Source: CAYUNW01 sp964446235
GTDB lineage: Bacteria > Patescibacteriota > Microgenomatia > 2-02-FULL-39-11
Length of the DNA: 64,000 nt
Assembly: GCA_964446235.1 (NCBI GenBank)
Contig: CAYUNW010000002.1
Span: 1-64,000, forward strand
Direction: 5' to 3'
Shown here piece by piece: positions 49,963 to 58,994 of this stretch. Position 1 is the first letter of the stretch. Each line of letters opens with the position of its first letter. Position numbers and translations under genes: made by a program. The notes under the pieces are model-generated. The model did no database searches. It worked only from the letters and a program-made list of their open reading frames with translations, and had not been told where the DNA came from.

Positions 49963-50465
49963 ATGGTATTTAAATCTTCGTAGGAATAAATATCCCCAGA
50001 GTTTGATAAATCAATTTGAAAATAATAATTTCCCATTTCATTCATCTTTAAACATATATAACCGTTATGTTCGCTAGATGGAGGATTTGGTATAAAATTA
50101 ATCGTACTTGAACCAGGTGTTAATAAAGGAGTTATTTGAATTTTATCATTAATTGATAAACCAATTGTCGGATTGGGAAATTGAGTACCGTCAGAACATC
50201 TTCCGTATACATACCGGTTTTCCAAATCAACGCTCCATCCAAGCAAGGTATCATAATGAACATCACAATCACAGACATTGCAATCAACTTCATTGGTATA
50301 TGCTCTGGATTGAATATCCCTTAATATATTTTTTAGATTTTGGCCGTTTGAGATCAAAAGCTGACGGTTACTTAACCTACCATAACCGGCCATACTTAAT
50401 GAAAATATCAGCATTATAATAGATACGGTAATTATAAGTTCTATCAAAGTGAATGCCTTGCTCAT
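49938..50465 (-). CDS. FimT/GspH-like minor prepilin
   Basis: 175 aa. The leader is only MSKA|FTLIELIITVSIIML, so the residue before the cut is Ala instead of Gly; Ala is tolerated by many prepilin peptidases. The mature part (GYGRLSNRQLLISNGQNLKNILRDIQSRAYTNE) matches the FimT/GspH style, with a cluster of Cys (CNVCDCDVHY). It overlaps both neighbours. Confidence 0.8.
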   Translation of the reverse strand: MSKAFTLIELIITVSIIMLIFSLSMAGYGRLSNRQLLISNGQNLKNILRDIQSRAYTNEVDCNVCDCDVHYDTLLGWSVDLENRYVYGRCSDGTQFPNPTIGLSINDKIQITPLLTPGSSTINFIPNPPSSEHNGYICLKMNEMGNYYFQIDLSNSGDIYSYEDLNTICPITPTP

Positions 50466-50902
50466 GGATTAACCGTTCGTTTGTTACATTTAACCGTTAA
50501 TGAATCCGAAGGATTTGCATCACAATTATTTATTCCACCACAGAAATCGTCAATGTCATTACCGTTCTCCAGATGGGCACATAATTCATAATCTAAACTT
50601 GTTGTTTGGTTGTAATAGTACTTATATATTGACGGTTTGGGATCATCTGGATAAGGATTAATATAGTCGCTAGAAATATCCGGAAATCCTCCCGTAGGAG
50701 TAGGATAGTGATTGTTTTCCGACTTGTATATTTCCATAGCAGATCTGATTTGTTCCAAATCAGCCTTCCTTAATGCGTCTCTGCCACCTCTGGTCACCGA
50801 TTGAAATCCGGTAGCTCCTACTGTGGTGAGAAGACCGATGATGGTTGCTACCACCAGAATTTCAATAAGTGTAAATCCTTCGGTTAAATTACTATTTTTC
50901 AT
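50462..50902 (-). CDS. GspG-like prepilin
   Basis: 146 aa from the ATG at 50902. The signal MKNSNLTEG|FTLIEILVVATIIGLL is followed by the RKADLEQIRSAMEIYKSENNHYPTPTGGFPD block that marks GspG/TcpA-type pseudopilins and CPR pilins. It has four Cys near the C-terminus. A longer start at 50926 would overlap the upstream gene by 22 nt and has no advantage. Confidence 0.85.
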   Translation of the reverse strand: MKNSNLTEGFTLIEILVVATIIGLLTTVGATGFQSVTRGGRDALRKADLEQIRSAMEIYKSENNHYPTPTGGFPDISSDYINPYPDDPKPSIYKYYYNQTTSLDYELCAHLENGNDIDDFCGGINNCDANPSDSLTVKCNKRTVNP

Positions 50903-50904
50903 AA

Positions 50905-51303
50905 TCACTGTTGATTGATGACGCAAAACTCACTTGTCGCTTCAGATTCAAGAACCGTGCAAATTTTATATTGATCGGCAACACAATTCGTATCAAATGG
51001 AGTAGGACAAAAATAAGGTGAGTTTCTGGGATCTTCCGGAACGGTAGGTAAAATCGCAATTGAAGGATTTGGGCACACAATTGTTGGAATTTCAATATTG
51101 GCAAATACCGGATACGTATAATTACATACCGAATAATATTGCTCCATTGCCGCCTGGATGGATTTTATATCTGCTTTCCGTTTGGAATCCCGACTTTTTT
51201 TCTGGGCGGTAGTAAAACCGCTCATCCCTAAAGCTAATAATATTGAGATTATGGAAATTACCACCAATAATTCTATCAAAGTAAATCCTATAATTTTTTT
51301 CAT
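50905..51303 (-). CDS. GspG-like prepilin
   Basis: 132 aa. The leader MKKIIG|FTLIELLVVISIISILLALGM is cleaved after G6, followed by KKSRDSKRKADIKSIQAAMEQYYSVCN. Similar in style to its neighbours in the tandem prepilin array, with different head regions, suggesting duplication and divergence. Confidence 0.85.
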   Translation of the reverse strand: MKKIIGFTLIELLVVISIISILLALGMSGFTTAQKKSRDSKRKADIKSIQAAMEQYYSVCNYTYPVFANIEIPTIVCPNPSIAILPTVPEDPRNSPYFCPTPFDTNCVADQYKICTVLESEATSEFCVINQQ

Positions 51304-51310
51304 ATTTTTT

Positions 51311-51778
51311 TCATGGTTCCGTTAAATAATAACTAGCCCCAGTTGTATTATAACAAGTAGGTTCAGGCGTCACCATTTTGTCCGTATCCTGAAGATTTTC
51401 CAAACACGCATACAATGAGTATTGCAATACATCAGTCCCTGATTTGTAAATATATGGTGTTGGATTCTGGGGATCACAAGGTAATTTCTTCATGTATACA
51501 TTACCCGTCGGACATGGATCACCAATGCCGTTTGATGACCAGCAAGTTCCGCATGTATCCATAGACGTGGGATAGGCTGGAGGGTCCTGATCGAGTTTAT
51601 ATAATTCCAATGCTTTTTGAAGTTGAGAAAGATCTGATTTTCGCTGGGCATCCCTGGCTCTTTGTCTGATACCCATAAAATTCGGAAATAATACTGCCAT
51701 AGCCAAAGCAATAACACCTATAGCTACCAATATTTCAACAAGAGTGAAACCTTTAACAGTATTAGTATTATTTTTCAT
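51311..51778 (-). CDS. GspG-like prepilin
   Basis: 155 aa. The leader MKNNTNTVKG|FTLVEILVAIGVIALAM is cleaved after G10, then RARDAQRKSDLSQLQKALELYKLDQDPPAYP. Cysteines TCGTCW and PCPTGN suggest disulphides in the head. The start overlaps the previous gene by 4 nt (ATGA-type). Confidence 0.85.
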   Translation of the reverse strand: MKNNTNTVKGFTLVEILVAIGVIALAMAVLFPNFMGIRQRARDAQRKSDLSQLQKALELYKLDQDPPAYPTSMDTCGTCWSSNGIGDPCPTGNVYMKKLPCDPQNPTPYIYKSGTDVLQYSLYACLENLQDTDKMVTPEPTCYNTTGASYYLTEP

Positions 51779-52233
51779 TGCGGTGTGGTATTGGTGCTTG
51801 ATATACCATAATCATACTCCAGACCAGAACAGTTTACCAATGGTGATAATCTGGAAGCATCATCATCATTATTTAGATTAGCATATAATTTATAATACGT
51901 TCCATTTACATCAGTAGTATAACAATAAGTCTGTGCTGGTAATTGTGGATCACCTGGAAATTTTTGCATATAGATCACATTGCTGTCTGAAGGATGCTCG
52001 AATCTATATCCTGGAGTGGGCAATGTAGCAGGATATCTTTTGTTATCGTAATAATAAATTTCAAGAGCTTTTGCAACTGAGTCCAAATCCTGTTTTCTTT
52101 TTGAATCTCTACCTTTACCTAGAGAAGTAAAGAAATTTCCCCAAAGTGCTCCAGATATAATTGCTATCAAAGCCATTACCGTCATCAGTTCGATTAGGGT
52201 AAATCCTTGATTTTTGCTTAGCAGTTTAAGCAT
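51775..52233 (-). CDS. GspG-like prepilin
   Basis: 152 aa. The leader MLKLLSKNQG|FTLIELMTVMALIAIISG is cleaved after G10, then GRDSKRKQDLDSVAKALEIYYYDNKRYPATLPTPG. First of the seven-gene prepilin array, 5 nt after pilD. Confidence 0.85.
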   Translation of the reverse strand: MLKLLSKNQGFTLIELMTVMALIAIISGALWGNFFTSLGKGRDSKRKQDLDSVAKALEIYYYDNKRYPATLPTPGYRFEHPSDSNVIYMQKFPGDPQLPAQTYCYTTDVNGTYYKLYANLNNDDDASRLSPLVNCSGLEYDYGISSTNTTPQ

Positions 52234-52238
52234 AGTAT

Positions 52239-53000
52239 TTATAAACCGATTAAGTTTAGTAATACACTGAATAATTCCAATCCATAAAAATTACTAATTA
52301 TTGCAGAGAAAATTAAAAATGGACCAAAGGCGATAGTACTTTTCATTTTTTTCCTGCCAATAAATACCAGTATCAAAGAAAAAAACGCTCCTGTCAAGAA
52401 AGCAAGATAAAAGGAGACTATTACTTTTGGATAACCAAGATATAATCCCAAAAGAAACACTAGTTTCACATCCCCAAAACCCATACCTCTACCTTTTGTA
52501 AATAAATAGATAGATAGAAAAATTAAATAATATACCAGAGCTGACAATAAATAATTCAAAAACGAATTTTGAGGGAAAATTGTGATATTCAATAAAGTAA
52601 CTACTAATAAAAAGATTATTATTTGATCCGGTAAAATCTTATATTTTACATCAGTCATAAACAACACTAGAAATCCGCTGAATGCTACGGAGTTTAACAG
52701 AAATTGTGTAAAGTCAATAGAATACTTATAAGATAATAAGAATATCAATCCGGTAATTATTTCAATTAACGGGTATTGATATGAAAGAATTTTATGACAA
52801 TACCGGCACCTTCTTTTTAAAAGTAAAAATGAAACAATCGGTACAAGATCGTACCATCTCAACATGTGTTTGCAAAAATCACATCTGGACCTACCTTTTG
52901 TAACACTTATGTTTTTTGGTAAGCGGTCAATCAGAACATTCAGAAAAGAACCGACAGATAATCCAAGTATAAAAATTATAATGAAATTAAAATTAGCCAT
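52239..53000 (-). CDS. pilD: Prepilin peptidase/N-methylase PilD
   Basis: 253 aa with eight hydrophobic helices. The N-terminal cytosolic zinc site is CDFCKHM...CRYCHKI; the aspartyl protease pair is in TDVKYKILPD and GMGFGDVKL. It cleaves the leaders of the prepilins encoded immediately downstream and methylates the new N-terminus. It overlaps the glycosyltransferase-like gene by 8 nt. Confidence 0.94.
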   Translation of the reverse strand: MANFNFIIIFILGLSVGSFLNVLIDRLPKNISVTKGRSRCDFCKHMLRWYDLVPIVSFLLLKRRCRYCHKILSYQYPLIEIITGLIFLLSYKYSIDFTQFLLNSVAFSGFLVLFMTDVKYKILPDQIIIFLLVVTLLNITIFPQNSFLNYLLSALVYYLIFLSIYLFTKGRGMGFGDVKLVFLLGLYLGYPKVIVSFYLAFLTGAFFSLILVFIGRKKMKSTIAFGPFLIFSAIISNFYGLELFSVLLNLIGL

Positions 53001-54324
53001 TTAAATCAATTTTTCTACTTTGAATTGTTAATAAACAAATGTAAAAAGAGGTTATAACATAATAATAATTTATAAAAACGTGGGCAGAAAATAAAAAATG
53101 CGACATAAATAACAATATACTCATATAAATAAAAATTTCAACTCTTTTTGTATCGCTTTTTAATCTTTTAGTAATATTCAGTTGACGGATTAACAAAAGA
53201 GTAATAAACATAACAAAAAAAATGGGAATATACCAATTAAAATCCTTACCACTTAAAATATAGTACAAAGTATTTAATGTAATACTAGAATGAACAGGAG
53301 CAGAGATGAATTGACTCAATGGTTTGATAAAATATCCAACGGTATCCTGGTAAAAACTCGTAAAATCCCAAATAATAAACGGATACAAGAATACGAATAA
53401 TGTTAAAAAATAAATAATTATTGCAGTTATTTTTCTTTTGAATAAAGATATAAAAATTATAAATAAAATCGCATATTGAAATTTTGTTAAAGTCATAAGA
53501 CCTATCAGAAAAGAACTTAAAATATAATTTTTAAAGGTTATTTTGGATTTTAATACCAACACGTATACTAATAAAAAGAACAGAATTGTTTCTAAAGATG
53601 CAAGCCACGATTGTTCAATAATAAAATTAGAATTTGGCCTGTATAAATACATTAGAGAAAATAGTTCAGATAGTCTGGATTTTCTACCGATTTTATATAA
53701 CAATATTGCCGATAATATATCAAAAATACTTAGTAAAAATCTCGGATCTTTAAGAAATATTATTAAAGGAATCTGGGATAAAAATGCAAAAGGCCAATAC
53801 GTAAAATAATCAGAAGGGGTTTTGTATACTTTTGTATATTCTGCAGAATACGGATTAATCCCTTGTAATAAAAATTGAGGAGCTTGTTTTAACATATGAT
53901 ATACATCAATTTTTGGGGTTGGTGATGATAAAATCATAAAAATTCTGATTAAAAAGGCAAATAATAATAAAATATAAAACCTATTTTTAAAGTGATGAAG
54001 AATCTTCTTATTTATTGATAAATAAGACAAAATAAAAATTAATCCAGTATATGAGATCAATTTTATAAAATATATATATATTAAATTCGATTGATAAATA
54101 CCTCCATCGTAAAATAAATATAGGGAATATATAATTATCAGATAATAGGATGCTGTAATAGTAGTATAAATTTTTGATATTTTAATCGGATTGAAAAATA
54201 AAAATAATAAGTTAATATAAAAAATTATAAGCAACACCAAAGATTGAAAGCTAAAATAACCCAAATTAAAAGTTGTCAAAAGAATCGAAAAAAAAAGTGT
54301 TATAAGGTTATATGAAAACATCAA
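52993..54324 (-). CDS. GT87/DUF2029-like polyprenol-phosphate mannosyltransferase (GT-C fold)
   Basis: 443 aa, almost entirely hydrophobic helices. The first luminal loop carries TPKIDVYHMLKQAPQFLLQGINPYS, the Asp-containing motif of GT87/DUF2029 mannosyltransferases. Such enzymes add sugars from lipid-linked donors to glycolipids or glycoproteins outside the membrane. It precedes pilD and may supply glycans for pilins. The start at 54324 overlaps the divergent YfhO-like gene by 13 nt; a start a few codons later is possible. Confidence 0.65.
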   Translation of the reverse strand: MMFSYNLITLFFSILLTTFNLGYFSFQSLVLLIIFYINLLFLFFNPIKISKIYTTITASYYLIIIYSLYLFYDGGIYQSNLIYIYFIKLISYTGLIFILSYLSINKKILHHFKNRFYILLLFAFLIRIFMILSSPTPKIDVYHMLKQAPQFLLQGINPYSAEYTKVYKTPSDYFTYWPFAFLSQIPLIIFLKDPRFLLSIFDILSAILLYKIGRKSRLSELFSLMYLYRPNSNFIIEQSWLASLETILFFLLVYVLVLKSKITFKNYILSSFLIGLMTLTKFQYAILFIIFISLFKRKITAIIIYFLTLFVFLYPFIIWDFTSFYQDTVGYFIKPLSQFISAPVHSSITLNTLYYILSGKDFNWYIPIFFVMFITLLLIRQLNITKRLKSDTKRVEIFIYMSILLFMSHFLFSAHVFINYYYVITSFYICLLTIQSRKIDLNG

Positions 54325-56522
54325 AACTAATAAATATAATAATTATTATAATATATTTTGTATTCCTATCCGTTTTCTTCGGCCGATTATTTCATCCCGA
54401 GTTTTCAGTATTCATGATACCAGATTTTGGTTTAAGTGATGTATTACATCTTAATTTACCTCTCAAATATTTTCTGTCAGAATCCCTAAAAGCCAATGAA
54501 TGGCCTTTATGGAATCAAAATATCGGTACAGGTTTTCCGGTGCTAGCCGAAGGACAAATCGGTACTTTTTATCTATTGAATTTAATATTATTCAAATTTT
54601 TGCCTTTTGTATTGGCATATAATATTAGTCTCTTATTTATTTTTTGCACTTCTTTTGTAGGTTTTTATATTTTTACAAAATCAATGAAATTTTCTTCAAC
54701 AGCTTCACTTGTAGGTTCTTTAATTTTTTCATTTTCCGGATATTTCAGCGTACACCTTAATCATTTTAACTTGATACAAACTTTATCAATGATGCCTTTT
54801 GTGTTCTGGTCATTTAAAAAATTAATAGAGAAATCAAATTATAAAAATTCAATTTTATTATCATTTTTAATATCACAACAGATTTTTGCCGGCCATTTTT
54901 ATATTACATTTATCACAATTATTGGAATTCTACTTTATCTAATTATTCGTCTAATTCATCAAAGAAATTTTAGAATTACTTTTTTTAAATATAAGATTAT
55001 TTTTATCATAATTTCGCTCATATTTACTCTCGGTTTAGCAGCAATTCAATTATTTCCAACATTTGAATTATGGAAAGAGTCAACAAGAAATCAGGGCTTG
55101 GATTTCCAATCGGTTACCGCATATCCATATCCTATAAGACATCTTATTACCTTTATATTTCCGTATTATTTCGGCAGCCCCCAAAACGGAAGTTATCCGG
55201 CATTTCAAAATGATTGGGGTATATTTTGGGAAAATACGGCTTATATCGGTATATTCCCGTTTATAGCTGCTATTTCTGTTTTATTCTTCAAAACTAAAAA
55301 AATAAAACCATTCATAATTATATTTTTTCTTTCTTTACTTTTGGTTTTTGGCAAATATTCACCGATATATTTCTTATTCAGTTTACCGCCATTCAATTTT
55401 TTCAGAGTTCCTTCAAAATATATAATTCTGACCTTTTTTTCCCTAGTAATTTTATTCGTTCAATTTATCGATTTAATATTTGAATATATTTCAAAACTAA
55501 AATTAAAGTATGCCAGTTTAATTAAAGTTTCAATTTATCTTTTGATATTTGTTTCATTTCTAGATATATTTAATTTTTCCTATAATTATCCACCTGTGTC
55601 AAAATTTTCTTTTTGGTTAACCCCCTCAAAATCCTTAAAATATATAAACAATAACGATGGTAGAATTCTAAGCGTAGGAGCTATAGAAAGCTGGAATGAA
55701 ATATTTCTCAATAAAGGTTGGCTTGATATTAGCCAATATGAATCTGAAAAAAATTATCTAATGCAGAATTATAATATTTTTTTTGATATCAAAAATACTA
55801 ATGTCTATACCGGTGGTTTAATACCGAATAAATTGTCTTACTTTTCAAGAATGATCAATACTATTGATATCGACAAGATTAGTAAAGTAGCTTCCTTAAG
55901 TGCAATATCAAAAAATGCCATAAATTTTTCCCATACAAAATATTTAATCAGTAGATTTGATATTACTGAAAAAGAATATAAAAAAATTCAATCAATATCA
56001 ACAAATAATAAGGATTATAATATTTATGAAAACTCCAATGCTTTTCCTAGAAGCTATATTTCATATAACAGTATCTATGTAAAAACATATGAAGATATTA
56101 TCAGATTGTTCGATTCAGATATAAACTTCAATAGCCCCACGGTCTTAGTTCTTGATAAAAAATTGGAAACATCAAACTATGACATAAAGCCAACTGAAGT
56201 GAAAATTAATAAATCAACGCACAATAATATACAAATTTCTGCGTCAACCGATATTACAGGATTTTTAGTATTAGCAGACAGTTATTATCCCGGTTGGAAC
56301 GCTTTTGTAAATGGAGTTAAATCAGAAATCTTAACCGTTAATCTGAATCAAAGAGCGATTTTAATTGAAAAAGGTAATAATATTATCGAATTTAAATATA
56401 TACCAAAATATTTTGAAATCGGTAAAGTAATATCAGAGGTAAGTATGATTACAGCTTTTCTAACTTTGTTTCTTTCTCAGCTCTTTTGTTCCTATAAATA
56501 TCGAAAAAATAATTTGCTTTAA
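54312..56522 (+). CDS. YfhO-like membrane protein (GT-C family)
   Basis: 736 aa with ~12 hydrophobic helices over the first 430 residues and a large C-terminal extracytoplasmic domain. The YfhO pattern is visible: GLSDVLHLNLPLKYFLSESLKANEWPLWNQNIGTGFP, a SGYFSVHLNHFN loop, and near the end VLADSYYPGWNAFVNGV. YfhO proteins glycosylate lipoteichoic acid or other surface polymers. It is the only plus-strand gene inside the pilus locus and overlaps both neighbours (13 nt head-to-head, 74 nt tail-to-tail). A TATAAG at 54301-54306 is a possible -10. Confidence 0.75.
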   Translation: MKTSKLINIIIIIIYFVFLSVFFGRLFHPEFSVFMIPDFGLSDVLHLNLPLKYFLSESLKANEWPLWNQNIGTGFPVLAEGQIGTFYLLNLILFKFLPFVLAYNISLLFIFCTSFVGFYIFTKSMKFSSTASLVGSLIFSFSGYFSVHLNHFNLIQTLSMMPFVFWSFKKLIEKSNYKNSILLSFLISQQIFAGHFYITFITIIGILLYLIIRLIHQRNFRITFFKYKIIFIIISLIFTLGLAAIQLFPTFELWKESTRNQGLDFQSVTAYPYPIRHLITFIFPYYFGSPQNGSYPAFQNDWGIFWENTAYIGIFPFIAAISVLFFKTKKIKPFIIIFFLSLLLVFGKYSPIYFLFSLPPFNFFRVPSKYIILTFFSLVILFVQFIDLIFEYISKLKLKYASLIKVSIYLLIFVSFLDIFNFSYNYPPVSKFSFWLTPSKSLKYINNNDGRILSVGAIESWNEIFLNKGWLDISQYESEKNYLMQNYNIFFDIKNTNVYTGGLIPNKLSYFSRMINTIDIDKISKVASLSAISKNAINFSHTKYLISRFDITEKEYKKIQSISTNNKDYNIYENSNAFPRSYISYNSIYVKTYEDIIRLFDSDINFNSPTVLVLDKKLETSNYDIKPTEVKINKSTHNNIQISASTDITGFLVLADSYYPGWNAFVNGVKSEILTVNLNQRAILIEKGNNIIEFKYIPKYFEIGKVISEVSMITAFLTLFLSQLFCSYKYRKNNLL

Positions 56523-58449
56523 CCTCATCCTCAAAACAATCTTTATAAATTACAGAATACAATAAATATACATCGTAATTATTTTTATGAATCGTATTTT
56601 TTTTATCGGCAAATTCTTTTGCTTTCTCACATTTTTTTTGAAGCAAATACATTCTAACCAATAAATTATGTATATCATTGTCCAACGGATTCAATTTTTC
56701 GGAAGCTAAAAGATGTTTTTCAGCAGTATCATACGATTTATATTCCATAGCTAAAAATCCCAACTCTTGATGTCCTAGGGCATAATATTCCTTTATATCG
56801 GATATCATCATGTTTTGATATTTTGACAAACTACCCATTAAAGGATCCCGGTATTTTGACCACAGTTTGATATTTTCTTCAATAATTTTATCTATACTAA
56901 TTTCATTTTCCGATGGGAAATAACGGAAAATCAATCCGTAGGGCATCCATTTACCTTGAGAGGAATTAAAGGAAAATTTAGAATAGATTGCATATTCATC
57001 ATTAGCGTAGATAAAATTCTGCAAGTGTTTTTGTGGATCACCTTGGTATTTATCGAATTTCAAATGTGAATACAATTCTTTAATATAAGTTAAAAATCTA
57101 GGATTTTGTAATTTGGAATAATGTATTAAATCTATCCACGGCCACTTTTTTTGGGAATAATATACATATAAAGTATTGAATAGGGGAGTATCACTCATGA
57201 TAAGCAAAATGCTTTTTTGTCCTTCTGGGATGGAATTAAGAATATCCTCACCCAGATAATCTGGAGAAAAATCATTTTTCAATATGGAAATTTTCGGATA
57301 ATTAAGAGTAAATAAACCTAAAGGATAAGCTATTAAAAAAAAGTAAAAGATATAAATATAGATTTTTCTTTTAAGATTTATTTTAAAAAGAAATTGGTTG
57401 AATTTTTCCGTGACTATAATAATACCACCCAATAATAGTATGGACATGAAAATATAAATTGGTTGGACAAACCTTTCGAAAGTCGCGACATAAAAATTAT
57501 CGGATAATGGAAAAGATGCATAAAATAAGAAAAAAATTTGTAACAAAACCCCTATCAGTATAAAAGAAAGGAAATATCTGTTTGTTTTAAAAAAATATAT
57601 CAAACCGGAAAATATAAAAATCAGCCCTAAAATTCTGAAATCCTGATATATAAAATATATTCCGGTATATACATTTATAAGCCTAAATACTGGTAGATGA
57701 GAAATATTTGCTGATGAATAAAAACTACCGTATCCCGCTCTGGAAACAACCCAAAAAATATCAGAAACAGACTTACTTGCCAACCAAGTATAATCCGGTA
57801 TTGTTTTTACGGATATAGGGAAATACAAATACCAAGATAAGCCTGCAAAAAAAAATATACCCGAATACAGATAATCCCGTTTGTATATACTTATTTTAAC
57901 TTTTGTAAGTAGATAAAAAATTGCCGGAAGAATAAATAAAATTATATGATGATGGGATAAACTTAAAGCTATTATATAAATCAAAAGATGAAAGTATTTT
58001 TTCTTTTTTGTTTTATAAAGCAAAAATGTGATAAATATAATTAGCGTAGTGAATAAATTATTCAAAGCAAAAACTTCTGCAACTTCACTATATAACCATA
58101 CAGGATAAGTCAAACCAAAAATACAAGTGGTCACAAAAGATAAAAAATATTTTTTTGTCAGTAATTTTAAAGTTAAAAATAAAAATATAAGACATAGAAG
58201 AGAAGATATAGAAGATACAAACGATACTCTCCAAGCATTTGTTCCGACTGGAATCATCTGATTGAATAGTATTCCGATAGAAGTAAAAAGAGGATATCCC
58301 GGGGGATGTGGTACACCTTGGGAAATTATGGCGGAGACCAAATCTCCCGAATCTCCGCCATAAATACTTTTTATCTGGTTTATAAAATATATATTTCCAA
58401 AAACCGACAAAATCAAAAATATTGTTATCCAGTTCTTAATTCTTTCCAC
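56449..58449 (-). CDS. DUF2723 (TMEM260-like) membrane glycosyltransferase with TPR tail
   Basis: 666 aa. About 11 helices precede a soluble C-terminus. The DUF2723 signature is present near the N-terminus: YGGDSGDLVSAIISQGVPHPPGYPLF, where the Asp pair is the likely catalytic site of an O-mannosyltransferase-type GT-C enzyme, followed by YSEVAEVFALNN. The last ~90 residues look like TPR repeats (GHQELGFLAMEYKSYDTAEKHLLASEKLNP). It starts 1 nt after the pilin gene downstream of pilC, so a role in pilin or surface-protein glycosylation is a reasonable inference. Confidence 0.75.
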   Translation of the reverse strand: MERIKNWITIFLILSVFGNIYFINQIKSIYGGDSGDLVSAIISQGVPHPPGYPLFTSIGILFNQMIPVGTNAWRVSFVSSISSLLCLIFLFLTLKLLTKKYFLSFVTTCIFGLTYPVWLYSEVAEVFALNNLFTTLIIFITFLLYKTKKKKYFHLLIYIIALSLSHHHIILFILPAIFYLLTKVKISIYKRDYLYSGIFFFAGLSWYLYFPISVKTIPDYTWLASKSVSDIFWVVSRAGYGSFYSSANISHLPVFRLINVYTGIYFIYQDFRILGLIFIFSGLIYFFKTNRYFLSFILIGVLLQIFFLFYASFPLSDNFYVATFERFVQPIYIFMSILLLGGIIIVTEKFNQFLFKINLKRKIYIYIFYFFLIAYPLGLFTLNYPKISILKNDFSPDYLGEDILNSIPEGQKSILLIMSDTPLFNTLYVYYSQKKWPWIDLIHYSKLQNPRFLTYIKELYSHLKFDKYQGDPQKHLQNFIYANDEYAIYSKFSFNSSQGKWMPYGLIFRYFPSENEISIDKIIEENIKLWSKYRDPLMGSLSKYQNMMISDIKEYYALGHQELGFLAMEYKSYDTAEKHLLASEKLNPLDNDIHNLLVRMYLLQKKCEKAKEFADKKNTIHKNNYDVYLLYSVIYKDCFEDEVKANYFFDIYRNKRAEKETKLEKL

Positions 58450-58450
58450 C

Positions 58451-58972
58451 TTATTTTATACACCAATAACAATCACTGGCACCATCTGTACTTTTACAAT
58501 TTGTGCCATCCTGACCATCTGAATCATATTTCGTATTTTCCTGTAATTGAAATGATTTTGATCCAGGCAGGAAACAAACTGCTACGTTTTGCCTTGCTCC
58601 TGTAGCTACATCTGCTTCAGATGTTACAAAAATTGATCCAAGGGAACCTGAACCTGCCAGTTTGACAAAGTCACTTTTTAATTCTCCTGCAGTGACAACT
58701 TTCAAAATATGACCGGTACTTGCCTCATCAGTCATGTCAAAGTTATTTGCTGGCATAGCGACAATATCAGTAGACCATGGAAAAGCATTTTTGGATGCAT
58801 AAAATCTGATAAAAGAATTATATAATTCCGAAGCCGTATTTCTGGTAGATGTATCGTTTCCTTTTTTCAACTGTTCAAAAGGGTCCACTGTAGCGAGTAG
58901 TCCGACAGCCAAAGCGCCTAAAAGCGCGATAACTATCAAAAGTTCGATAAGGGTAAATCCTTTTTGTTGCAT
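58451..58972 (-). CDS. Type IV prepilin, candidate major pilin
   Basis: 173 aa. The short leader MQQKG|FTLIELLIVIALLGALAVGLL is cleaved after G5. The head domain is ~140 residues with one Cys in VAVCFLPG and a C-terminal Cys cluster (CKSTDGASDCYWCIK). Position directly after pilB-pilT-pilC, apart from the minor-pilin block, makes it the best candidate for the main filament subunit. Confidence 0.85.
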   Translation of the reverse strand: MQQKGFTLIELLIVIALLGALAVGLLATVDPFEQLKKGNDTSTRNTASELYNSFIRFYASKNAFPWSTDIVAMPANNFDMTDEASTGHILKVVTAGELKSDFVKLAGSGSLGSIFVTSEADVATGARQNVAVCFLPGSKSFQLQENTKYDSDGQDGTNCKSTDGASDCYWCIK

Positions 58973-58994
58973 TTATCTACTCACCCCCTTTGAT

